From assembly GCF_020177595.1 (NCBI RefSeq), contig NZ_JAHTBL010000010.1, positions 1 to 64,000 on the forward strand: DNA of 64,000 nucleotides. The letters are read 5' to 3'. The stretch is from Cognatishimia sp. MH4019 (GTDB lineage Bacteria > Pseudomonadota > Alphaproteobacteria > Rhodobacterales > Rhodobacteraceae). Under the pieces are notes generated by a model. The model searched no databases and was not told the DNA's origin. It was given only the letters and a program-made list of their open reading frames with translations. The position numbers were made by a program, and so were the translations under genes. The stretch's first letter is position 1, and each line of letters opens with the position of its first letter. Of the stretch, positions 17,925-26,118 are shown one piece after another.

Positions 17925-20237
17925 CTATTCGCCGTAAGGCACCCAGATGGTTTTCACCTCGGTCGCGTGGGCGAGCATGTCTTGCGGCTTGATATGCGCG
18001 ACGGGCGTGTCGGTGATCCAGGTGCGTTTGAGGTTGCTGATAGAGGCCGCTTCGATTTGAGCCGCATGGCCGTTCAGGCTCCACATCGCGTCCACGTTCA
18101 TGTGGCTGGCAAGGTGGGGGGCAAGATCCGTAGGGTCGCCAGTCAGGATGTTCACCACGCCTGCAGGAACGTCTGAGGTTTCCAAAATCTGGATGAAGTC
18201 TGTGGCGGCAAGCGGGAAGGGCGCGCTGGCAACTGCGGTGATCCTGTTGCCCATTGCGATGGCGGGGGCGATCAGGCCCACGAGGCCTGCAAGCGGGTCG
18301 GTGTCGGGGCAGAGCGCTGCGATGGCGCCCACGGGTTCGTTCATCGCAAGCGCAATGCCCCTGATCGGAACACCTTTGGCCGCACCGTCGTATTTATCGG
18401 CCCAAGCAGCGTAGGTGAAAAGGGTGTCGATGGCCGCATCAACCTCAGCCTGGCCTTTTTTGCCGCCTTGCATCGCGTCAAGGCGGTTGGCGAATTCATC
18501 ACCACGGGCGGCGAGGTTTTCGGCAATATAGTAGAGGATTTGCGCGCGGAGGTGGCCGGTGGTTTTTGACCAACCGGCGGCGCTGGCGTTCGCCTCAATC
18601 GCATTGCGCACATCTTTGCGGTTGGCCAGTGACACATGGCCCAGTAGCACGCCGTTCTTTCCCCAGACAGGTTTGGAATAGCCGCCATCGGGGCGGGATT
18701 GCTTACCGCCGATATACAGCTTCGCCGTTCGGTCGACGGGATCGGTCGGGGCTTTGTCGCCCGTAAAGGCGGTCACGTTCGCAGCCGGTTTCGGTGATTT
18801 GGCGGGCTTGGTGTAAGCGCGCAGGCCTTCCCAGCCGCCCTCACGCCCGAAGCCGCTTTCACGCACGCCGCCAAACCCTGCGGCGGCGTCCATCAGGTTC
18901 GTGGCGTTTACCCAAACGATGCCAGCGGCCAGTTTGGGAGCAATATCAAGCGCTAGATTGACGTTTTCGGTCCAGACAGTCGCGGCGAGACCATAGCGTG
19001 TGTTGTTCGCAATCTCGACCGCCTCGGACGGGGTGCGGAAGGTCGTCGAAACGAGCACGGGACCAAAGATTTCGTCCTGCATCAGGTCCGAGGCCGTATG
19101 CAGCCCGGTGATGAGCGTAGGCGGGTAATAGCAGCCTTCTGGCGCGCTCGTTTGGAACGTCTCGCCTTCGGTGTTGGCGTCGACTTTCGCTGTGATGGAC
19201 GCCAGTTGGATCGGATCCACGATGGCGCCGACATCGATGCACTTATCAAGCGGGTTGCCCATGCGGAGGCCAGACATGCGGGCTTTGAGGCGGGTGTAGA
19301 CATCCTCGGCGATGGATTCGGCGACCAGAAGGCGCGATCCGGCGCAGCAGACCTGACCTTGGTTAAACCAGATTGCGTCGACAAGGCCTTCGATAGCGCT
19401 GTCGATATCGGCGTCGTCGAAGATGATGTAGGGGGACTTTCCGCCCAGTTCGAGGGTGAGGGCTTTGCCGGTGCCTGCGGTGGCCTCGCGGATGCGGCGG
19501 CCGACCTCGGTCGAGCCGGTGAAGGCGATCTTGTCGACGTCTGAATTGGTTAACATCTCGCCCACAGCGCCGTCGCCAGTAACGATGTTCAGCACGCCGT
19601 TGGGCAGGCCTGCTTGTTGACAGATATCAGCGAAGAGCAACGCTGTCAGCGAGGTGTATTCGGCAGGTTTCAGAACGACCGTGTTGCCCATGGCGAGGGC
19701 AGGGGCGACCTTCCAGGCGAGCATCAGGAGCGGGAAGTTCCAGGGGACAATCTGGCCGCAAACGCCTACGGGTGCGCGGTCGGGCAGTTCGGCCTCCATC
19801 AACTGTGCCATGCCTGCGTGGTAGTAGAAATGGCGGATCGCCAAGGGCACGTCGATGTCGCGCGCTTCGCGGATCGGTTTGCCGTTGTCGAGGGTCTCCA
19901 AAACGGCGAAAAGACGGGCGTGTTTTTGCAGCAGTCGTGCGAGGGCGTAGAGGTATTTGGCCCGTGCGTGGCCGCCCAGCTTGGCCCACTTAGGTTGCGC
20001 TGTTCGGGCCGCCTTGACGGCTTGATCGACGTCGTCTTGGGTGGCCTGCGTGAGCGTTGCCAGCACGTTGCCCGTGGCGGGGTTCTTGGCCTCAAACCCG
20101 TCGCCGGGGGCGGTGAATGCCCTGTTGATATAGTGTCCGAACCGGTCCCCCTGATCTACCAGCCACGCCAGCGCGTCAGAGGCGTCCTCGGGTGCGGGAC
20201 CATAGTCCATGCTTTCGAAAATCTCTTTGACTGTCAT
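17925..20237 (-). CDS. Aldehyde dehydrogenase, ALDH16 type (double-domain)
   Basis: The 770-residue protein has one complete aldehyde dehydrogenase unit (about 25-500) and a second, incomplete unit (about 510-770). The first holds FTGSTEVGRRI, LELGGKSPYIIF and NQGQVCCAGSRL with the catalytic Cys. The second lacks a catalytic cysteine motif. That layout is the ALDH16 family, which has been structurally characterised from a Loktanella (Roseobacter) species. It would oxidise an aldehyde to the acid with NAD. It starts three bases after the deoC stop, so acetaldehyde from deoxyribose-phosphate cleavage is a likely substrate. Confidence 0.88.
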   Translation of the reverse strand: MTVKEIFESMDYGPAPEDASDALAWLVDQGDRFGHYINRAFTAPGDGFEAKNPATGNVLATLTQATQDDVDQAVKAARTAQPKWAKLGGHARAKYLYALARLLQKHARLFAVLETLDNGKPIREARDIDVPLAIRHFYYHAGMAQLMEAELPDRAPVGVCGQIVPWNFPLLMLAWKVAPALAMGNTVVLKPAEYTSLTALLFADICQQAGLPNGVLNIVTGDGAVGEMLTNSDVDKIAFTGSTEVGRRIREATAGTGKALTLELGGKSPYIIFDDADIDSAIEGLVDAIWFNQGQVCCAGSRLLVAESIAEDVYTRLKARMSGLRMGNPLDKCIDVGAIVDPIQLASITAKVDANTEGETFQTSAPEGCYYPPTLITGLHTASDLMQDEIFGPVLVSTTFRTPSEAVEIANNTRYGLAATVWTENVNLALDIAPKLAAGIVWVNATNLMDAAAGFGGVRESGFGREGGWEGLRAYTKPAKSPKPAANVTAFTGDKAPTDPVDRTAKLYIGGKQSRPDGGYSKPVWGKNGVLLGHVSLANRKDVRNAIEANASAAGWSKTTGHLRAQILYYIAENLAARGDEFANRLDAMQGGKKGQAEVDAAIDTLFTYAAWADKYDGAAKGVPIRGIALAMNEPVGAIAALCPDTDPLAGLVGLIAPAIAMGNRITAVASAPFPLAATDFIQILETSDVPAGVVNILTGDPTDLAPHLASHMNVDAMWSLNGHAAQIEAASISNLKRTWITDTPVAHIKPQDMLAHATEVKTIWVPYGE

Positions 20238-20240
20238 GGC

Positions 20241-21221
20241 TTATCCAATCGGATGGCGTTGGGCGGCAGAGTAAGCGCCGGTCAGGTGATGCTCTAGCTG
20301 GCGCTCGATATCGCCCAGCAGGGAGGAGGCACCGAAGCGAAACAAATCGGGTTCAAGCCAGCGATTGCCCAGCTCGTCCTTCATCAAGGCAAGATAGGTA
20401 ATCGCGTCCTTGGCCTTGGAGATACCGCCAGCCGGTTTGTAGCCAACACGCAGCCCGGTGCGCTGATGGTAAGCGCGGATCGCGCGGATCATCGTGAGCG
20501 AGACAGGGAGCGTGGCGTTCACGCTTTCCTTGCCTGTGGAGGTCTTGATGAAATCGGCGCCTGCCATCATGCAGATCAGCGACGCGCGGGCCACATTGCG
20601 CAGGGTTCCAAGCTCGCCGGTGGCGAGGATGGCTTTGACATGCGCGTCCCCGCAGGCCGCACGAAACGTGCGCATTTCATCGTAAAGGGCTTGCCAATTT
20701 CCCGTCAGGACATGGCGACGGGAGATCACGATGTCGATCTCGGCAGCACCCGCTTTGACGCTTTCTTCGATCTCGGCGACGCGCAGGTGGAAAGGCGACA
20801 GACCTGCGGGAAAACCGGTTGAAACAGCGGCGATGGGAATGCCGGAGCCTTGCAAGGCGTCGACGGCGGTGGCGATCATATCATGGTAAACGCAAACAGC
20901 GCCGGTTTGCAGATGGGGCAGGCCCAGCTGCTCCAGAATATCCGCGCGAACGGGCTGACGGGCCTTCGCGCAGAGACGACGAACGCGCCCGGGCGTGTCA
21001 TCGCCCGAAAGTGTCGTTAGGTCGATGCAGGTGATCGCACGGGCCAGCCAAGCGGCCTGGTAGTCCTTCTTGACCGAGCGACGGCCTGGCAACGTGGCCG
21101 CGCGCCGCTCTATGGCCGAGGTGTTGGCTTGCACGGACATCACCCAGTCCATGTCCAGTTCCATCCCGTCATTGCGGGGTTCCGTGGTTTGCGGAAGATG
21201 GGTTTGGGTTGCTGTGGTCAT
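20241..21221 (-). CDS. deoC: Deoxyribose-phosphate aldolase
   Basis: A class-I aldolase that cleaves 2-deoxyribose-5-phosphate into glyceraldehyde-3-phosphate and acetaldehyde. The Schiff-base Lys lies in FIKTSTGKESVNATLP. Other family segments are TCIDLTTLSGDDTPGRVRRL, EIDIVISRRHVL and KPAGGISKAKDA. At 326 residues it is of the longer (eukaryote-like) class with an N-terminal extension. GGAGG lies five bases before the ATG. It forms an operon with the ALDH16 gene that could oxidise the released acetaldehyde. Confidence 0.93.
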   Translation of the reverse strand: MTTATQTHLPQTTEPRNDGMELDMDWVMSVQANTSAIERRAATLPGRRSVKKDYQAAWLARAITCIDLTTLSGDDTPGRVRRLCAKARQPVRADILEQLGLPHLQTGAVCVYHDMIATAVDALQGSGIPIAAVSTGFPAGLSPFHLRVAEIEESVKAGAAEIDIVISRRHVLTGNWQALYDEMRTFRAACGDAHVKAILATGELGTLRNVARASLICMMAGADFIKTSTGKESVNATLPVSLTMIRAIRAYHQRTGLRVGYKPAGGISKAKDAITYLALMKDELGNRWLEPDLFRFGASSLLGDIERQLEHHLTGAYSAAQRHPIG

Positions 21222-21270
21222 GGGGCCTCCGGTCCGGCAAACGGTTTCAGATCAGGCTCCGATTGGCAAG

Positions 21271-22101
21271 TCAGGCGGGCTGGATAACGTCGCGTTGATG
21301 GCGCTTGCGGTAGGCATTCGGGGTCAATTTGTAGGCGTCGCGAAAGAGCCTGTGGAAATGGCTGAGATTGGGAATGCCGCAATCGGCGGCAATCTCGGCC
21401 AGAGTATCGGTAGAGGCCGACAATTGCCGTGCGGCATAGTCCATCCGAATATCGTTGATCAATTCAGAGGGAGAAACCCCAAGATGTTTGCGCGTTTCAC
21501 GGCTGACATGGGCATGGGTGCGGCCTGCGGATCGCACAAAGCCCGCTGCGCCGTCTTGGAAGACCGCAGGTGCGTGGGCCGCCTGACAAGCAGCTGCAAG
21601 CCAGTCGGGCATCGCGACAGTGGTTCGGTGTGCGCTCAACTGAACCAGAAGCGGAAGTAGCAGCGCCTCGGCACTCAACGGGTCACGCGGGGCGGGGTCG
21701 ATAGCGCGTAAGGCTTGCGACAGCTCTGAAAGCTGGCTCATATCGCGATGCACGACGGTGGGCTGCACCGCGTCGGACCAGAAGAACTGACCCTTCAATT
21801 GGGGTGCGCGTTTTGCAAGTGCAGCAATTAGCTTAGGGTGCAGGGCAATGTTAATAAGGTGCGGCTCTGCCCCTTTGCCCTGCACGGAATGGGTGTCGGA
21901 GGGACGGATGAAAACCATATCGCCTTCTTCCAAATCCTCGACATCCCCGTTGATGCGGTGCCGGACACGTCCGTTAACGATCCAGAATAGCTCATAAAAA
22001 TCATGGGTATGTGCCAACTTTGGGCGCTTCCCAGATGGCATGGCGCGAGTTATGAGAAAGACATCATCATCAGGCAAAATTTCTTTGTGAGAGAGTTTCA
22101 T
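21271..22101 (-). CDS. AraC-family regulator with cupin sensor domain
   Basis: The 276-residue protein has an N-terminal cupin-like ligand domain (HTHDFYELFWIVNGRVRHRING, EEGDMVFIRPSDTHSVQ). Its C-terminal double helix-turn-helix contains AGRTHAHVSRETRKHLGVSPSE and LSHFHRLFRDAYKLTPNAYRKR. It lies just downstream of deoC-ALDH16 on the same strand with its own gap, so control of nucleoside use is possible but not shown. I used the ATG (MKLSHKE); an in-frame GTG 15 bases upstream is the alternative. It is divergent from rpe. Confidence 0.85.
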   Translation of the reverse strand: MKLSHKEILPDDDVFLITRAMPSGKRPKLAHTHDFYELFWIVNGRVRHRINGDVEDLEEGDMVFIRPSDTHSVQGKGAEPHLINIALHPKLIAALAKRAPQLKGQFFWSDAVQPTVVHRDMSQLSELSQALRAIDPAPRDPLSAEALLLPLLVQLSAHRTTVAMPDWLAAACQAAHAPAVFQDGAAGFVRSAGRTHAHVSRETRKHLGVSPSELINDIRMDYAARQLSASTDTLAEIAADCGIPNLSHFHRLFRDAYKLTPNAYRKRHQRDVIQPA

Positions 22102-22233
22102 AAGAACTTTAGGCACCTTGGCAGCAGCGGAGTCGCATCAAATTAGCACGTTCTGAAATGCTGCGGTAGCGAAGGCGGGTGACAAGGGCCGATTCGGGCG
22201 TTAAGCCGCAGATACGCCAAAAGGGGGCCTGCC

Positions 22234-22911
22234 ATGAGCTTTGATCGTTCCGTAAAGATCGCACCGTCCATTCTGTCTGCTGATTTCGCTAATTTCGGCG
22301 CAGAGATTGAGGCGGTGGAAGGCCAAGGGGCCGATTGGATTCATGTGGATGTGATGGATGGGCATTTTGTGCCGAACATCACGTTTGGCGCCAGCACCTG
22401 CGCGGCGATCCGGCCCCATATCAAGACGATAATGGACGTTCATCTGATGATCGCGCCGGTTGATCCCTATATCGAAGGCTTCGCCGAAGCCGGGGCAGAT
22501 TTCATCACAGCGCATGTCGAGGCGGGTCCGCATATTCACCGCACATTGCAAGCCATTCGCGGGGCAGGGACCAAGGCAGGCGTTGCGCTGAATCCTGGCA
22601 CTCCCGCCGACGCGGTGGCCGAGCTTCTGGATATGGTCGATCTGATTTGCGTCATGACGGTGAACCCCGGCTTTGGCGGGCAGAAGTTCATCGACATGAC
22701 CGCCAAGGTACGCCGCTTGCGCGAGATGATCGGAGATCGCCCGATTCATATCGAGATTGATGGCGGTGTGACGCCGCAAACGGCTCCGTTGGTTGTAGAT
22801 GCAGGCGCAGATGTGCTGGTTGCAGGCTCTGCCGTGTTCAAGGGCGGGTCCGTGACCGATCCCGCCCCTTACGGTGAAAACATCCGCGCGATCCGCGCGT
22901 CCTACGCCTGA
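22234..22911 (+). CDS. rpe: Ribulose-phosphate 3-epimerase
   Basis: A TIM-barrel epimerase of 225 residues that interconverts ribulose-5-phosphate and xylulose-5-phosphate. Family segments are [48 protein letters not shown] and IEIDGGV, giving all the metal and phosphate ligands. The length is typical. It ends one base before the stop of the convergent subtilase gene. Confidence 0.96.
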   Translation: MSFDRSVKIAPSILSADFANFGAEIEAVEGQGADWIHVDVMDGHFVPNITFGASTCAAIRPHIKTIMDVHLMIAPVDPYIEGFAEAGADFITAHVEAGPHIHRTLQAIRGAGTKAGVALNPGTPADAVAELLDMVDLICVMTVNPGFGGQKFIDMTAKVRRLREMIGDRPIHIEIDGGVTPQTAPLVVDAGADVLVAGSAVFKGGSVTDPAPYGENIRAIRASYA

Positions 22912-22912
22912 C

Positions 22913-24856
22913 TTAGACGAGCCCGACGATGTCTTCTGCCGGATCAGAGCGTCGTTGCGGTCGAGGCGTTGCGCCTGTCGGCAAGCCCAACGTGTCCGCC
23001 AACATTCGCCCGTAAAGCGGGGCAGCCGCACTCGTGCCTGTCATGGCGAAGACGCTTTTGCTTGTGGTGCCGCTGGCCAGAGCGCCCGCATGGGCCAAGC
23101 CTTCGCCCACAAGTGCGCTTTTCTTGACCGGATTGTCCTGCGAGCGCTGCCCGCTATAGATCGCGCGCGCGCGCCCTTTGGGACCCAGCGCATCGGCAGC
23201 GAGCACGTGGATATGGTCGCGCACATAACGCCCTTCGCCGAGCGGCTTGTCGGGGTTCAGCGTGGCCATCGCGGATAACGTGCCCGCGCGCGTGATGCGA
23301 CTGTCGCCCACATCATAGCGCAAAGGCCGACCCGTCGGATCGCGCTCGATATAGCCGGGCTCAAACAGTCGGGCCTGTCGTCCGCGCGGGCGGTATCCGA
23401 TGATGCTATCGTCGCGCTGCACGCGGATGCTGACCTGAGGTTTGGCACCTGCCAGATCTTCCATAAGGATCGCGTAGTCGCCAGGCTGCGTGCGGTAGGT
23501 GGTGCTGCTGAAGGCCGTCGTGGGCCGCAGCGCGAGGATAAGCCGGGGCCTGACCCGCCCGGCACCATAGACGTGCAACAGGTAATAGGCGCTGGCGATG
23601 TGGCGGGAGCCGTCCCACAACTCCCAGGTTTCCTCGAACCGGGGAACCTCGTCCAATGCAGCGATCCGCCCATCGGGAAGCTGTAACGTCAGCGCCAATG
23701 ATGTCTCGCGTGGGTCCTCGAAGAAGTCCTGCAACGGGCGTTCGGGCAACCAGATTTCGGTAAAGTTGGGCGTGGCGTCATCGCTTGGCACGCGCAGGGT
23801 CAGGCTGGCCAGACCGTCCTTGTCCCAGTCGTCAGCGTCCAGTTCTGCATGGAGCCGCGATTGCGCGTGATTGCCCGCAGGCAAGGTCATATGCACCTCG
23901 CGCCCCGCCGCCAGCGCGCTTTGAACGGCGTCGAACATGGCGCGTTCTACCGGATGCGTGCCGTCGCAAGGGCCTGCGGTAAACCCGAGGCTGATATTGA
24001 TGATCAGCGGCAAGGGTTTGCCGTTTGGCCCGGTCATCTTGGCCGACAAGGCCAGAATTTCATCTACCAAAGCCGGTATGTAAGCTGCAGCGATAGAGCC
24101 AGACGTGTCAATAATCGCAGAGGACGGCAGATCGACGCCGATCATGGGCCGTGTCGCGACCCCGTCGGCCATCTCCGCCCCCGCCAACAGATCTGCAACC
24201 TGTGTCCCATGCGGGGCAGGCTGGCTGAGAGGGCGCACATTGCGCTGGCCGCCCGATTGTCGCCGCGCGGCTTGGGTGTAGACGTTAAGCTCGTGGAACT
24301 GACGCGTGGCCGGGTTCAGGCCGGCCTGCATCAACTCTGCGATATCAGCGCGCCCGAGAACACGGAATGCGCCCGTGCCCGTGGGCAGCATCAGATGCGA
24401 AAACCGAGAGACCGGGACCGCGCCGCCCTCCTCGGGCGGTGTGCAAAACCGCCCGTTCGCAAAGGCAATACCACTGTCGATCACCGCCATCACAACGCTG
24501 CCTTCGGGATAAGACTGCGGCGTGTCCGCCCCGCTTTCCCGCTCGATCAGGGGCCGCCGTTCGGCCCCGTCGCCTGCGGCACCGATGGGGGCTTCGGCGT
24601 ACATATCTGTCACCAGCGGAGCGGTGCCTTTCAGCCCGTCGATGCGCGAGGATGCGTTCTGTGGCGCGGTAGTTTCCGGGTGGTTGGCCTCGGAATAGGT
24701 GGCTGGACCGCGTGTGTCGCGCAGCGAGATGCGAATGGGGTTGTTGGTGGCGTCTATGCCGCGGCGGCGCAGCCCTGCGGTCCAGTCGAAATCGACATAG
24801 GCCGCGTTATAGACTGATCCGTCGACGGGGACGCCGCGTTGCCATTTCAGGGTCAT
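22913..24856 (-). CDS. S8 family (subtilisin-like) serine peptidase
   Basis: A 647-residue subtilase with the full triad in order: Asp in VVMAVIDSGIAF (about residue 150), His in PAPHGTQVADLLAG (about 220) and Ser in AMTGTSAAAPLYG near the C-terminus. No signal peptide is visible, so it may act inside the cell or leave by another route. The ATG overlaps the stop of the haloperoxidase-like gene (ATGA), so the two are translationally coupled. The long insert between His and Ser holds beta-rich sequence of unknown role. The longer frame upstream lies inside the preceding gene and is not used. Confidence 0.88.
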   Translation of the reverse strand: MTLKWQRGVPVDGSVYNAAYVDFDWTAGLRRRGIDATNNPIRISLRDTRGPATYSEANHPETTAPQNASSRIDGLKGTAPLVTDMYAEAPIGAAGDGAERRPLIERESGADTPQSYPEGSVVMAVIDSGIAFANGRFCTPPEEGGAVPVSRFSHLMLPTGTGAFRVLGRADIAELMQAGLNPATRQFHELNVYTQAARRQSGGQRNVRPLSQPAPHGTQVADLLAGAEMADGVATRPMIGVDLPSSAIIDTSGSIAAAYIPALVDEILALSAKMTGPNGKPLPLIINISLGFTAGPCDGTHPVERAMFDAVQSALAAGREVHMTLPAGNHAQSRLHAELDADDWDKDGLASLTLRVPSDDATPNFTEIWLPERPLQDFFEDPRETSLALTLQLPDGRIAALDEVPRFEETWELWDGSRHIASAYYLLHVYGAGRVRPRLILALRPTTAFSSTTYRTQPGDYAILMEDLAGAKPQVSIRVQRDDSIIGYRPRGRQARLFEPGYIERDPTGRPLRYDVGDSRITRAGTLSAMATLNPDKPLGEGRYVRDHIHVLAADALGPKGRARAIYSGQRSQDNPVKKSALVGEGLAHAGALASGTTSKSVFAMTGTSAAAPLYGRMLADTLGLPTGATPRPQRRSDPAEDIVGLV

Positions 24857-25959
24857 GCCCCCAGCCCCGGCCACTCGGCTTTCACGCGGCTCCAAAGCTC
24901 GTCAAGCAGCGCGCGGTCATAGTCGTTGGCCTTCGGACCGGCGGGGTCTGCATTGCGCAACGCCGCCAGAGTTTCGCCATGCTGGCTGTCGAGCGTCAGC
25001 AAGTTGAAGTCGTAATTGGCATCGGACGTATCGGGGGCTGGCACGCTGACAGCGGTCCAGCTTTTGCCGCTTTCAATCCGTTTCGGATCAAGCCGCCCCA
25101 TGAATTGATGTGCCAAAGCCGAACCAAGAAGCGCACCGACGCGGCTGTCGACAGGGTAGTGCACACCTGCAACCGTGCGGTTCTGCGCGATACGTGCAGC
25201 CTGACGCCGGTAGATCGGCGCGGCCGAGGGGTCGAGCGCGGCGAGCATCTCGGCCAGCAGGAAGGCTTGCGTCGCATGACCGCTGGGATAGGCGCTGTGA
25301 CCAGGCGTCTTGATGATCGGGTTGATCTGAGGCGACAGATCGTTCGGGCGCGGTACGGCGCAGATTGCCTTGACCTGCACGATGGTCGGCGTTGCGGCCT
25401 CCAAAGCGGTCAGCAGCAGCTTGATCGTCCAGGCGCGGCGGCGCGGATCAAGGCGCACAGATGCTGCATAAAACGAAATCAAGTCATTGATTTGAACAAG
25501 GATTTCCGCATTGCGATCTCTGCGCAAATCGCTGTCCTGGTGAACGCGGTTCAGTTGTGCCTTGAAGGGCTCAATGTCGTTTGGGGCAACGATACTGGCG
25601 ATAATTTCCCCATCCGAAGACACGACGGCCGCGCCATTGTCATGGGCCGTTGCAACCGGGCCGCCCAACGCGCGGGTCAGCATCAACGACAAATGGGCGC
25701 TGGGTGCTGCGGTGAAAAGATCGGTCGGCGTGTGGGTGCCAAGCGCGACGTCACGCACAAGCGCGGGGTTGAACGGGCCGGTGATGCCTTCACCAGCCGC
25801 CGCCAAAGCGGCGCTCAGAAGACCTCCGCCGCCCCTACGTCCGCCGCCTTCCCAATTTTCCCAGTTTTCCCAGTTCTCCCAATTTTCCCAGTTTTCCCAA
25901 TTCTCCCAGTTCTCCCAATTTTCCCAGTTTTCCCAATTCTCGAGGCTTGCGAATGGCAT
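24853..25959 (-). CDS. Vanadium haloperoxidase/PAP2-like protein with N-terminal NWE repeats
   Basis: The 368-residue protein starts MPFASLE, runs through ten NWE tripeptides and a Gly/Arg linker, then a PAP2-superfamily catalytic domain. The three active-site motifs are KAICAVPRP (K-x6-RP), YPSGH, and NRTVAGVHYPVD (R-x5-H-x3-D). These residues bind phosphate or vanadate in acid phosphatases and vanadium haloperoxidases. There is no signal peptide or membrane span, which favours a soluble haloperoxidase-like enzyme. I chose the ATG with GGGAG eight bases upstream. It is the first gene of an operon with the subtilase. Confidence 0.82.
   Translation of the reverse strand: MPFASLENWENWENWENWENWENWENWENWENWENWEGGGRRGGGGLLSAALAAAGEGITGPFNPALVRDVALGTHTPTDLFTAAPSAHLSLMLTRALGGPVATAHDNGAAVVSSDGEIIASIVAPNDIEPFKAQLNRVHQDSDLRRDRNAEILVQINDLISFYAASVRLDPRRRAWTIKLLLTALEAATPTIVQVKAICAVPRPNDLSPQINPIIKTPGHSAYPSGHATQAFLLAEMLAALDPSAAPIYRRQAARIAQNRTVAGVHYPVDSRVGALLGSALAHQFMGRLDPKRIESGKSWTAVSVPAPDTSDANYDFNLLTLDSQHGETLAALRNADPAGPKANDYDRALLDELWSRVKAEWPGLGA
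25849..25938 (-). repeat. Ten 9-bp tandem repeats encoding NWE
   Basis: Ten in-frame 9-bp units lie back to back. On the minus strand each reads AA(T/C)TGGGA(A/G), encoding Asn-Trp-Glu every time. Only synonymous third positions vary between units, so the peptide has been kept while the DNA drifted. Confidence 0.97.
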
Positions 25960-26118
25960 CTCATAATCTCCCGTTAAAATTCTGTTAAAGATGCACAATG
26001 GCGCGGCTTCATCTTCCGCTCATTACTTTGGTTGACGATTTTTTCACGCTATTCGGCGGGATTTGGTCAAAACGAGCTAGTTTGATATCGTTGATTGACG
26101 TTGGGTGAGGAGTGTTTC

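Noticed and set aside
17925-20237. Two fused or frameshifted aldehyde dehydrogenase genes
   Set aside because: The shortened second unit without a catalytic cysteine is the normal ALDH16 layout, so no damage needs to be assumed.
25849-25938. CRISPR-like array
   Set aside because: The repeats are 9-bp, directly adjacent with no spacers, in frame and encode NWE within a clear gene.
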